Source: JADFAK01 sp047615865 (GTDB taxonomy: Bacteria; Bacteroidota; Bacteroidia; Flavobacteriales_D; Sanyastnellaceae). From it: 7,717 bases of DNA. A program made the translations under genes and the position numbers. How positions within the stretch are numbered: position 1 is the first letter of the stretch; every line of letters begins with the position of its first letter. The notes under the pieces were generated by a model, which worked only from the letters and a program-made list of their open reading frames with translations, did not search any database and was not told the DNA's origin. The stretch covers positions 1 through 7,717 of the forward strand of contig JBLHIB010000140.1 in NCBI GenBank assembly GCA_047615865.1, given 5' to 3'. This document shows, piece after piece, positions 1-6,937 of this stretch.

Positions 1-1124
1 AGAAAAAAATGGGCATCAAGGGATCTTCTACACGTCAAGTATTCCTCAATAACGTAAAAGTTCCTGTTGAGAATCAATTGTACGAAAGAGGCAAAGGATT
101 TAAAATCGCGGTAAACATTCTCAACATCGGCAGAATCAAACTGGCCGCTGGTGTGCTTGGTGGAGCAAAAGGAGTAATGTCCAACTCCATTCAATACGCC
201 AATGAAAGAAATCAATTTGGTCGCCCTATTTCAAAGTATGGAGCCATCCGATCTAAGTTGGCCAAAATGGCTACAAAGATTTATGCCCTTGAGTCTGCAA
301 CCTACCGCGCCGCTCAAAACATCGACGACGCTATTGCAGACTTGATTGCGAATGGCATGCCTAAGAACGAAGCTATGCTCAAGGGTATAGCATCCTTTGC
401 TCCTGAATGTGCCATGTTGAAGGTCCAAGGAAGTGAGGTGCTTGATTATTGCGTCGACGAAGGTGTCCAAATCCATGGAGGCATGGGATACAGCGCCGAG
501 ACTAGGATCGAACGTTCATACAGAGATTCAAGAATCAATAGAATTTTTGAGGGAACAAACGAGATCAACCGTATGCTTACTGTTGATATGATCCTCAAAA
601 AAGCAATGAAGGGCGAGCTTGATTTAATGGGTCCTGCAACTCAAATTGCCAATGAATTGATGGGAATTCCAGAATTCGGAGATGCGCCAAGCGATGATTT
701 CGACCTTTTTAGAGGGTACGTAAAAAATCACAAGAAGGCAATTCTTATGGTTGCCGGAGCCGCAGTTCAAAAGCTCATGACTACGCTCGCCAAAGAGCAA
801 GAGGTACTTATGAATGTTGCCGATATGATAATCCAAGCCTATGCAGCAGAATCAATCCTTCTGCGTGTCGAAAAGCGCGTAAAAACTTTAGGCTTAAAAG
901 ATAACGAGACGCAAATCAACATGATGAAAGCGTTTATCTACGAAGCAAATGAGATTATTCATAGCTCTGCCAAAGAAGCGCTTCTCTCATTTGCCGAAGG
1001 CGATGAATTGAAGATGATGTTGATTGGACTCAAACGATTCACAAAAATGGAGCCCTTCAACATCAAAGATACTCGTCAGCAAATTGCGCAGACGCTTATT
1101 GATGCGAACGACTATACACTGTAG
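1..1124 (+). CDS. Acyl-CoA dehydrogenase, VLCAD-like, C-terminal part (5' end outside window)
   Basis: Predicted FAD-dependent acyl-CoA dehydrogenase for the first step of fatty acid beta-oxidation, oxidising long-chain acyl-CoA to trans-2-enoyl-CoA and passing electrons to ETF. The frame is open to the window edge (codons KK before the first Met), and KKMGIKGSST matches the middle of VLCAD-type proteins, so the Met at position 9 is internal and the true start lies upstream. Counting from that Met, RNQFGRPI (67-74) and QIHGGMGY (154-161) are the usual signatures of the C-terminal helical domain. E181 in RIFEGTNEI aligns with the catalytic base of VLCAD (the Glu of FEGTN). About 190 further residues follow, which fits the longer VLCAD/ACAD9 class rather than the roughly 380-residue short- and medium-chain enzymes. 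A clear terminator follows the gene. The family call is firm; exact chain-length preference is inferred. Confidence 0.95.
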   Translation, partial: KKMGIKGSSTRQVFLNNVKVPVENQLYERGKGFKIAVNILNIGRIKLAAGVLGGAKGVMSNSIQYANERNQFGRPISKYGAIRSKLAKMATKIYALESATYRAAQNIDDAIADLIANGMPKNEAMLKGIASFAPECAMLKVQGSEVLDYCVDEGVQIHGGMGYSAETRIERSYRDSRINRIFEGTNEINRMLTVDMILKKAMKGELDLMGPATQIANELMGIPEFGDAPSDDFDLFRGYVKNHKKAILMVAGAAVQKLMTTLAKEQEVLMNVADMIIQAYAAESILLRVEKRVKTLGLKDNETQINMMKAFIYEANEIIHSSAKEALLSFAEGDELKMMLIGLKRFTKMEPFNIKDTRQQIAQTLIDANDYTL

Positions 1125-1175
1125 TTTTTAAGGTGTTTTCGAATTCTTAGCGCTCTGAATTGTTAGATAAAATAT

Positions 1176-1210
1176 AAGTCCTCTGAAATCTTCTTCAGGG
1201 GACTTTTTAT
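1176..1210 (+). terminator. Rho-independent terminator of the acyl-CoA dehydrogenase gene
   Basis: A 12-bp stem is formed by AAGTCCTCTGAA (1176-1187) and TTCAGGGGACTT (1194-1205), with one G-U pair and a 6-base loop. The T-run continues to 1208. It lies about 50 bases after the stop codon, as expected for the end of this transcription unit. This AGTCC/GGACT type of hairpin is common at Bacteroidota gene ends (from memory). Confidence 0.9.
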
Positions 1211-1373
1211 TTAGAGTAAAGAGAAAACCATTTCATCATTACCAATAATTCAATTATTCAACCTTTTGTATTGCATGTGATATGGCAGAATTGCCAACAA
1301 TGAACTATGATAGTGGTCGTAAGTGCGGATTTCGAATGGCTCAGTCCGTTCAATTGTGATTTCAATTAAAAAA
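1211..1373. other. Intergenic stretch with no gene recognised
   Basis: AT-rich sequence between the terminator and the pseudogene remnant. No open frame longer than about 26 codons resembles a protein, and I see no tRNA or riboswitch pattern and no good TTG/TAnnTTTG promoter pair. The only structured element is a 15-base inverted repeat, AATAATT-C-AATTATT (1244-1258), which may be chance in such AT-rich DNA. Confidence 0.5.
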
Positions 1374-1691
1374 ATGGGCGATTTAAAAAACTCTTATTCC
1401 TATCGATATATTCTTTCCTCTGCGAAATTTTTTCTGGGAATAACTGTATTAATTCTCTAGTCGTCGTTATCTTTTCGACAGCAGATGACATATGCGTTTG
1501 ACACGTCGGAAGATGTCAGTCCCTATCGATCCCAACTATCAAAAAAAGGAAATGACGTGTTATTTTCGGGTAACATCAATGTAGAGGCAAATACAATTAA
1601 TCTCGTAATTTTTGATCTCAACATCCCCGAAGTTACCTCAACTCAAAGCCTTGATCTTGTAAACTGCGATACCGGATCGACAGAGGCTTAA
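1374..1691 (+). pseudogene. Remnant of the 5' end of a secreted-protein gene, interrupted by an in-frame TAG
   Basis: Starting at ATG 1374, one frame reads 28 codons, hits TAG at 1458-1460, then stays open to TAA at 1689-1691. Read through the stop, the first part has signal-peptide form: a basic, Tyr-rich N-region, then a hydrophobic core FFLGITVLIL-stop-SSLSF followed by RQQ. Bacteroidota signal peptides often end in a similar way, for example LSFAQQ, so a one-base TCG-to-TAG change in an ancestral Ser codon would explain it. The rest (SKKGNDVLFSGN, INLVIFDL and a final TGSTEA) loosely recalls one blade of secreted beta-propeller repeat proteins, but this is weak. The protein stops where the opposite-strand gene begins, so the 3' part appears to be lost. 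It could instead be a real 68-residue ORF starting at ATG 1485, or chance. Confidence 0.4.
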
Positions 1692-1692
1692 T

Positions 1693-2475
1693 CTAGCCGC
1701 CAATCCTTCTTCTCTCTTCACCCAATCCAAAAAGTGCAAAATCGTACTTAACGGGATCCATATTATCCATGTGCCGTAAGGCTTCATTGAGCTCCACTGC
1801 CGCTTTCCTATCGTCTTGCTTTCTATCCAGCAAACCCAGCTCCCTGGCAATTTTACCCGAATGCACATCTAAGGGACAAGTCAACACGCTCGGTGAGAAT
1901 TTTTTCCAAATTCCAAAATCCACTTCGCGATCATCATTCCGTATCATCCAGCGAAGAAACATATGTATTCTTTTAGCCGCCGAACCCTTGGCTGGATTCG
2001 AAACATGTTTTTGAGTTCGTGGTAAATGCGGTATCGAAAAAAAATCTTCTCGGAATCGCTCAATAGTATCCATTAAATCCCCTTCATTCCGGAAATGAGA
2101 ATAAAATGCGGCCTCCAAAGAGCCATACTTGTCAAATAAATGACGCATTGAGCTGATAAAACAAATAAAATCATCGCCATTGAATGTTCGGTGCTTGAAA
2201 GAAAGTAGCTGTTTTAAATCTGCTTGCTCATGATTAGACATAAAGTCAAATGGAGCATTATCCATGAGCTCGACCATCCTTTTCCCGCTTTTAAGGATGG
2301 ATTTTCTATTGCCCCAACTGACTGTTGCCACTAAAAAACCTATGATTTCTTGATCTGCACGCTCATCAAACTGATGGGGAATAGAGATCGGGTCGAACTC
2401 GATGAAATCTGGCCGATTGAAGCGGTCAACTTGCAGGTCTAAAAAGCCTTTTAATTCTTGAGTGATATGCATCAT
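1693..2475 (-). CDS. TIGR02757 (DUF2400) family protein
   Basis: A 260-residue protein of the TIGR02757/DUF2400 family, of typical length and with no experimentally known function that I can name. Family landmarks are FDPISIPHQF (27-36), DQEIIGFLVATVSWGNRK (41-58), HRTFNGDDF (95-103), the block KGSAAKRIHMFLRWMIR (163-179), and CPLDVHSGKIARELGLL (200-216), ending DPVKYDFALFGLG. The last two blocks look like the helix-hairpin-helix plus conserved-Asp part of HhH-GPD DNA glycosylases (Nth, MutY, Ogg), where a GxGxKTA helix is followed by a DTH segment. Here K168 and D203 would be the equivalent residues, but they are about 35 apart rather than 18-19. No signal peptide or membrane segment is seen, so it is probably cytoplasmic. 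The start is ATG 2475, with ATG 2472 equally possible. It is transcribed away from the BatA-type gene from its own promoter. Confidence 0.9.
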   Translation of the reverse strand: MMHITQELKGFLDLQVDRFNRPDFIEFDPISIPHQFDERADQEIIGFLVATVSWGNRKSILKSGKRMVELMDNAPFDFMSNHEQADLKQLLSFKHRTFNGDDFICFISSMRHLFDKYGSLEAAFYSHFRNEGDLMDTIERFREDFFSIPHLPRTQKHVSNPAKGSAAKRIHMFLRWMIRNDDREVDFGIWKKFSPSVLTCPLDVHSGKIARELGLLDRKQDDRKAAVELNEALRHMDNMDPVKYDFALFGLGEERRRIGG

Positions 2476-2479
2476 GGTA

Positions 2480-2513
2480 CAAATCTAGCACGGAAAGTAT
2501 TTTTTAACTCCAA
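2480..2513 (-). promoter_or_regulatory. Bacteroidota-type promoter for the TIGR02757 gene
   Basis: On the minus strand, TAGATTTG (2487-2480) fits the -7 consensus TAnnTTTG. A TTG at 2513-2511, within TTTTG, lies 23 bases upstream, at the long end of the 17-23 spacing reported for flavobacteria. The -7 box ends only four bases before the ATG at 2475, so transcription should start at or very near the start codon. Confidence 0.6.
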
Positions 2514-2531
2514 AACACCAGAAAACTTAAA

Positions 2532-2539
2532 TATCTTTG
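2532..2539 (+). promoter_or_regulatory. -7 promoter box for the BatA-type / dihydroorotase-like operon
   Basis: TATCTTTG matches TAnnTTTG exactly and ends seven bases before ATG 2547, so the message is predicted to have almost no leader. No good TTG is found 17-23 bases upstream (the region is TTTTTAACTCCAAAACACC), so the -33 element is weak or absent. Confidence 0.55.
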
Positions 2540-2546
2540 TGCCTTG

Positions 2547-4586
2547 ATGCAATTCGTCTACCCTGAAATACTCTTTGGCCTCCTAGCGCTAGCCATTCCG
2601 GTAATCGTGCATCTTTTCAATTTTAGGAAATTCAAACGCGTTGTATTCTCCAACGTCTCTTTCCTCAAAGAAGTTAAGCAAGAAACTCAAAGTAAGTCAC
2701 GTCTCAAACACCTGTTAATACTAGCATCCCGAATGTTGGCAATTGCAGCTATCGTGCTCGCATTTGCCCAGCCTTTCATCCCGATCGATGATGCTGACAT
2801 GAGTGCAGGAAAAAAAGTAGTGAGCTTGTACGTAGACAACAGTTTCAGTATGGAAGCTGAAAATGAAGATGGCCGGCTCATCGATTTAGCTCGAAATCAA
2901 GCCTTGGAAATTGTCGATGCTTACCAAGCCACTGATCTATTTCATGTCGTAACGAATGATTTTGAAGGTCGCCACCAGTTCCTAGTGAACAAAGATGAAG
3001 TCGTGGAACTAATAGACGAGATCCAAATCTCTCCGACAACCAGAAACATCTCCGACGTTGTCGCCCGTCAACTAGAAGCTCTTTCGCAATCGGATATTTC
3101 TGCTAAAACGGCCTACATCATTTCGGACTTGCAGAAAAGCACGCACGATTTTGAAACGATGAATGCGGATACAGCTGTCAATTTTCGACTTGTTCCAAAT
3201 GTCGTAGTTGATCAGGACAACATTTTCATCGACTCAGTTTGGTTCGACTCTCCAGTAATCAGAGCCAATGCAACAGAGCAACTTCGAATACGCATTGGTA
3301 ATACGAACAGTGAGTCGATAGAGAATATTCCTCTGAAGCTCACAATTGACGGATCTCAAAAAGCAGTTGCTAGCTTCAGCATAGAACCGGGTCAATATAC
3401 CGACACTACTCTTTTCTTCACTATTTCTGAACCAGGCTTCCATAAGGCCGAAGTTCAGATACAAGATCATCCAGTGACTTTTGACGATTCGTACTACTTC
3501 TCTTTTGAGGTAGCCGAACGCATCAACATTCTTGAAATTGGCAGTGGCAAAACGAACTTCGTCCGAAAGGTATTTGAAGACGATCCATATTTTGCTTTCA
3601 CCCAGGTCTCTTCTCTAGGAGTTGACTATAGTGATCTTCCAAATCATGAGCTGATCATCCTCAATGAACTGCCGCAGATTAGTTCTGGCCTGGCTAGCGA
3701 ATTGAGCAAACTTACCCAGGCCGGTGGCCATGTTCTACTTATCCCTGGAAAGGACGTTGACTTGAGTTCATACAATGCGTTCTTATCACTTATAGACGCA
3801 CCTTCTATGGGAGGTCTTATGAGCGGACCTCGAAAAGTAAGTGAGATCAACCTCGATCACTTCCTGTACAAGGACGTTTTCGAAAGTCTCCCGAAAAACA
3901 TCGACTTGCCTACAGCACAAAACTTCTATTCACTAGGATTGAATAGCAGAAGCAAAGGAGACCAGCTGCTTACCATGCAAGGCGGAGCATGTTTCCTCGG
4001 TGAGTTCAAAAGCGGAGAAGGTAGAGTTTATCTATCGGCAGTTTCGCTTATCCCAACAGAAAGTAATTTCTCGCAACACGCACTTTTCGTAACCTCATTG
4101 GTACGTATAGCCGAGTTTGCTCAGCGAGCGCACAGATTGAGTTATATTATTGGCAAAGACGAACTTGCTGAGACCTTTGCGGCGCCGGATGCCACACAGG
4201 AACCTTTCCACCTGACTGATTCACGAACAGGTTTGGACTTTCTTCCAGACTTTCGCAGGACAGGAGGAACTACTGAGATTTATCTTCATGGCCAGCCGTC
4301 TGAAGCAGGATCATACGATCTGCAAAGAAAAGAGCAAACAGTTGATGTCTTTTCATTCAACTACCAGCGCGATGAAAGTGATTTGGCTTTCTACTCTCCA
4401 AGCGATGCGAATAACATCATTCAAGAAATGGGAGCAACTAACTTCACTATTCTGACTGGCGGACTGGAGACTTTAAAATCTGAAGTAGGAGAATTAAACG
4501 ATGGCAAGAAGCTTTGGCCGCTATTTATAATTTTAGCCTTGTTATTCTTAGTCATCGAAATTGCATTGATCAAACTTTTGAAATAA
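2547..4586 (+). CDS. BatA domain-containing membrane protein with von Willebrand A-like domain
   Basis: A 679-residue inner-membrane protein. The N-terminus is a classic BatA domain (PF07584): MQFVYPEILF, a first membrane segment at about 6-24 running into the conserved HLFNFRKFKRVVFSN, then a second segment at about 55-75. Next comes a von Willebrand A-like domain with an apparently intact metal-ion (MIDAS) set: D97-x-S99-x-S101, T165 in TTRN, and D194 in IISDLQKS. Residues about 222-320 look like an Ig/CARDB-type beta domain. Residues about 326-520 resemble the glutamine amidotransferase-like domain of such proteins (INILEIG, ELIILNEL, GGHVLLIPG). One C-terminal membrane helix lies at about 656-677. 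The bulk is therefore probably periplasmic. The name comes from the Bacteroides aerotolerance (Bat) locus, but this is a stand-alone homologue and its job is unknown. A TTG lies just before ATG 2547, but the BatA consensus begins at the ATG. The next gene follows four bases after the stop. Confidence 0.93.
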   Translation: MQFVYPEILFGLLALAIPVIVHLFNFRKFKRVVFSNVSFLKEVKQETQSKSRLKHLLILASRMLAIAAIVLAFAQPFIPIDDADMSAGKKVVSLYVDNSFSMEAENEDGRLIDLARNQALEIVDAYQATDLFHVVTNDFEGRHQFLVNKDEVVELIDEIQISPTTRNISDVVARQLEALSQSDISAKTAYIISDLQKSTHDFETMNADTAVNFRLVPNVVVDQDNIFIDSVWFDSPVIRANATEQLRIRIGNTNSESIENIPLKLTIDGSQKAVASFSIEPGQYTDTTLFFTISEPGFHKAEVQIQDHPVTFDDSYYFSFEVAERINILEIGSGKTNFVRKVFEDDPYFAFTQVSSLGVDYSDLPNHELIILNELPQISSGLASELSKLTQAGGHVLLIPGKDVDLSSYNAFLSLIDAPSMGGLMSGPRKVSEINLDHFLYKDVFESLPKNIDLPTAQNFYSLGLNSRSKGDQLLTMQGGACFLGEFKSGEGRVYLSAVSLIPTESNFSQHALFVTSLVRIAEFAQRAHRLSYIIGKDELAETFAAPDATQEPFHLTDSRTGLDFLPDFRRTGGTTEIYLHGQPSEAGSYDLQRKEQTVDVFSFNYQRDESDLAFYSPSDANNIIQEMGATNFTILTGGLETLKSEVGELNDGKKLWPLFIILALLFLVIEIALIKLLK

Positions 4587-4590
4587 AGAT

Positions 4591-5856
4591 ATGGGCATTC
4601 TTCTCAAGTCAGTTCAGATCATAGACTCAAACAGCAAATTGAACAATAGCACAAGAGACGTGCTAATCCTCAAAGGAAAGATCGCCAAAATAGCGACCAA
4701 TATTCCTACCGACAAGAACAGAGTGATTCAAGAAAAAGGCCTTTGCATATCTCCTGGATGGTTCGATTCGTGCGCACTCTTCGGAGACCCTGGATTTGAA
4801 CACAAAGAAGACATCAATACCGGATTAAACGCGACGGCCCATGGCGGATTCACTGGTGTAGTTGCTATGCCGCTTACAAATCCAGTTGCTGATAACAAGG
4901 CTGGACTCGAATACGCAAAACTACGTTCTGCAAGCCATTTGGTTGAGCTATTGCCAGCAGGAGCTTTGTCTAAAAATTCTCAAGGCAGTCAACTTGCTGA
5001 ATTTCTCGACATGCACCAGGCGGGCGCGGTTGCTTTTACAGATTACAAAAACCCAGTCAATAATCCGGAGCTCATGAACAGAGCACTGGAATATAGCAAG
5101 AACATTGACGGCCTAATTTTATCTTTCCCTTTCGATGATACAATCGCACCAGGTGGGGTCTGGAACGAAGGCCCAGAAAGCGTAGCTCATGGCGTAAAGG
5201 GAATCCCTTCATTATCTGAAGAGATGAGACTTTCCAGAGACATTGAACTCTTGCGCTATACAAACGGAAAAATGCATGTTCTAATGATCAGTACTGCTGG
5301 ATCAGTAGACCTGATCAAAAAAGCTAAGAAAGACGGTTTGAAAATCACCTGTGGCGTTGCAGCTCACCAATTGCATTTCACGGAAAACGATATGAACGCT
5401 TTCGACTCCGACCGCAAAGTATTGCCTCCTTTTAGAAGCACAGCAGACGTCAAAGCTTTGATTCGCGGACTCAAAGATGGCACGATAGACGTTATTTGTT
5501 CGGATCACAATGCACACGAAATTGAAAGTAAGCGCTGTGAATTTGAACACGCAGCATTCGGAATGAGTAGCATTGAAACCACTTTTTCTACTGCCAACGA
5601 AGCACTGCATAATCACCTTACTTCAGACCAAATAATAGCCAAGCTCAGCGCCAATCCTCGCTCTATTTTCAAGAACGAAATTGATGGTATCGAAGAAGGT
5701 AACTCAGCAAACTTGACGCTCTTCAATCCGACTGAAATCAATACGATTAGGAAAGCCGATTTCTTCTCAAAAGGAAAAAACACTCCTTTTGAAGGTCAAG
5801 AATTACTAGGTAAAGTAAGAGGAGTTATTCGCGAAACGAAGGAGCTCTTTTTCTAA
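4591..5856 (+). CDS. Dihydroorotase-like protein (amidohydrolase superfamily), probably catalytically inactive
   Basis: A 421-residue, full-length type I dihydroorotase homologue. Recognisable blocks are DVLILKGKIAKIA (23-35), SPGWFDS (54-60), DPGFEHKEDI (66-75), GGFTGVVAMPLTNPV (85-99), GAVAFTD (145-151), ISTAGSVDLIKKAKKDGL (233-250), KVLPPFR (276-282), ICSDHNAHE (302-310), FGMSSIET (323-330) and EEGNSANLTLFNP (368-380). Active enzymes bind zinc through a DxHxH motif, but here it reads D59-S-C61-A-L63. By position, the other two histidine ligands of the bacterial type I enzyme are also replaced (S178/F179 and M232), while D151 and D305 remain. Similar PyrC-like inactive homologues support aspartate carbamoyltransferase in some bacteria, and from memory Flavobacteriia carry this histidine-less form next to BatA-type genes. 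It is probably co-transcribed with, and perhaps translationally coupled to, the BatA-type gene (gap of four bases). I withhold the symbol pyrC because orotate-pathway activity is doubtful. Confidence 0.9.
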   Translation: MGILLKSVQIIDSNSKLNNSTRDVLILKGKIAKIATNIPTDKNRVIQEKGLCISPGWFDSCALFGDPGFEHKEDINTGLNATAHGGFTGVVAMPLTNPVADNKAGLEYAKLRSASHLVELLPAGALSKNSQGSQLAEFLDMHQAGAVAFTDYKNPVNNPELMNRALEYSKNIDGLILSFPFDDTIAPGGVWNEGPESVAHGVKGIPSLSEEMRLSRDIELLRYTNGKMHVLMISTAGSVDLIKKAKKDGLKITCGVAAHQLHFTENDMNAFDSDRKVLPPFRSTADVKALIRGLKDGTIDVICSDHNAHEIESKRCEFEHAAFGMSSIETTFSTANEALHNHLTSDQIIAKLSANPRSIFKNEIDGIEEGNSANLTLFNPTEINTIRKADFFSKGKNTPFEGQELLGKVRGVIRETKELFF

Positions 5857-6170
5857 GCCTCTCCAGCCGGCCCACCAAAATTCATTGGAACACCTGCCTC
5901 AGGACCTTTAATGTCCTTAATAGGACCATGCTGTGCTTCAAACTTCTGCACATTCTCACCCAAGGCACGCATTAAACGCTTTGCATGCTGCGGAGTTAAA
6001 ATCATACGTGATTGAACTCGCGCTTTAGGCATGCCTGGCATCATTCTGATGAAGTCCAATACAAACTCCGAAGGCGAATGTGTTATCACTGCAAGGTTTG
6101 CATAAATTCCTTCCGCTTTATCCTCAGGAAGCTCAATATTGATCTGTCCTTTCTTTTGATTCTCTGCCAT
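5853..6170 (-). CDS. DUF3467 family protein
   Basis: A small protein of 105 residues matching the DUF3467 family found widely in Bacteroidota. Features include INIELPEDKAEGIYANLAVI (10-29), HSPSEFVLDFI (31-41), MMPGMPKARVQSRMIL (43-58) and TPQHAKRLMRALGENV (59-74), then a Gly/Pro-rich tail. No membrane segment or signal peptide is seen, so it is presumably cytoplasmic. Function is unknown. In many Bacteroidota I recall a DUF3467 gene next to rpoC; here it instead lies downstream of the HAD phosphatase gene, separated by about 75 bases with its own likely promoter. Its TAG stop (5855-5853) overlaps the TAA of the dihydroorotase-like gene on the other strand. Confidence 0.88.
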   Translation of the reverse strand: MAENQKKGQINIELPEDKAEGIYANLAVITHSPSEFVLDFIRMMPGMPKARVQSRMILTPQHAKRLMRALGENVQKFEAQHGPIKDIKGPEAGVPMNFGGPAGEA

Positions 6171-6186
6171 GTCTATTATTTTGATT

Positions 6187-6194
6187 CAAAAATA
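6187..6194 (-). promoter_or_regulatory. Possible -7 promoter box for the DUF3467 gene
   Basis: On the minus strand, TATTTTTG fits TAnnTTTG and lies 16 bases before the ATG at 6170. No clear TTG is found 17-23 bases further upstream. The 74-base gap behind the HAD gene leaves room for a separate promoter, but read-through from the upp operon is equally possible. Confidence 0.4.
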
Positions 6195-6244
6195 TAACAA
6201 TCAACTTCAGTCCCACAGGACATCGTCGAATATTGATCAATGAC

Positions 6245-6937
6245 TTATAAAATATTATGAATTTCTTCCAGGTGTATGATCTCGAATGTGGTCTGATCAT
6301 CATGAGCCTCTTGGTCGGGATTATAATAAACTTGATCTATCCCCGCATTTCGAGCCCCTCCAATATCTGCCTCAAGATCATCTCCAATCACTATCGATTC
6401 AATCTTATTTGCGCCAGCGCTAGATAAAGCTGCCGAAAACACCTCTATATGTGGCTTTTTATAACCTACCTCTTCTGAAACGATGACTTCACCGAAGAAG
6501 CCTTTAAGCCCTGAATTTGCCAACTTAATGTATTGAACTTCAGCAAATCCATTTGTAATAATGTGAAGTGCGTATCCCTTAGACTTAAGATAATCCAACA
6601 TAGGAATTGCCCCCTCGCAAAGGTGAGTTTTGGTCGGACTTATTTCAACATATGCATCAGCCATATGCTCGGCCTTGGCTTTGTCCATGACGCCATGATG
6701 CTCCAATGCTCGCTGAAACCGAACTACGCGAAGCTCCTCTTTTTGCATCAAGCCTTTTCGATAAAGCCCCCAGCACTCTTCATTGATCTTTCGATACGTC
6801 TCAATCAGCGGGAGAGTCTCTACCCCTTCTTTCGACAAGTTCATATCACTTATAATCTCGACAAGTGTCTCCTGAGAATTCTTTTCGAAATGCCACAAGG
6901 TGCGGTCCAGGTCAAAAAATACGTGTTTATACTTCAT
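6245..6937 (-). CDS. HAD-superfamily phosphatase, YjjG-type (pyrimidine 5'-nucleotidase family)
   Basis: A 230-residue HAD hydrolase. All four HAD motifs are present: FFDLDRTLW, with nucleophile D9 and D11 (motif I); IITNGF, T128 (motif II); GYKKPH, K160/K161 (motif III); and GDDLEAD, D186/D187/D191 (motif IV). The helical cap between motifs I and II (about 16-100) and the start DLDRTLWHFEKNS match the YjjG/TIGR02254 group. Characterised members of that group (E. coli YjjG) are nucleotidases that hydrolyse pyrimidine nucleotides, including non-canonical ones. Assignment at that subfamily level is probable; exact substrate is inferred. The protein is soluble and likely cytoplasmic. Its start overlaps the stop of the upstream membrane-protein gene by four bases (ATGA), a sign of translational coupling in the upp operon. 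Confidence 0.88.
   Translation of the reverse strand: MKYKHVFFDLDRTLWHFEKNSQETLVEIISDMNLSKEGVETLPLIETYRKINEECWGLYRKGLMQKEELRVVRFQRALEHHGVMDKAKAEHMADAYVEISPTKTHLCEGAIPMLDYLKSKGYALHIITNGFAEVQYIKLANSGLKGFFGEVIVSEEVGYKKPHIEVFSAALSSAGANKIESIVIGDDLEADIGGARNAGIDQVYYNPDQEAHDDQTTFEIIHLEEIHNIL

Noticed and set aside
1244..1258. Perfect inverted repeat AATAATT-C-AATTATT, possible operator
   Set aside because: Very AT-rich and far from any intact gene start; chance is likely.
1282..1359. Short ORF of about 25 codons in the intergenic gap
   Set aside because: No recognisable sequence, no promoter, and composition like non-coding DNA.
1646..1689. AAGCCT/AGGCTT arms enclosing CGAT-ACCGG-ATCG, possible terminator of the TIGR02757 gene
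   Set aside because: Long loop, short arms and no T-run on the minus strand; not convincing as a terminator.
2547..4586. Part of a full bat aerotolerance operon
   Set aside because: No MoxR ATPase, DUF58 or other Bat genes adjoin; only the BatA-type protein is present.
6232..6241. Palindrome ATTGATCAAT between the HAD and DUF3467 genes
   Set aside because: Only 10 bases with no second copy nearby; not enough to call an operator.
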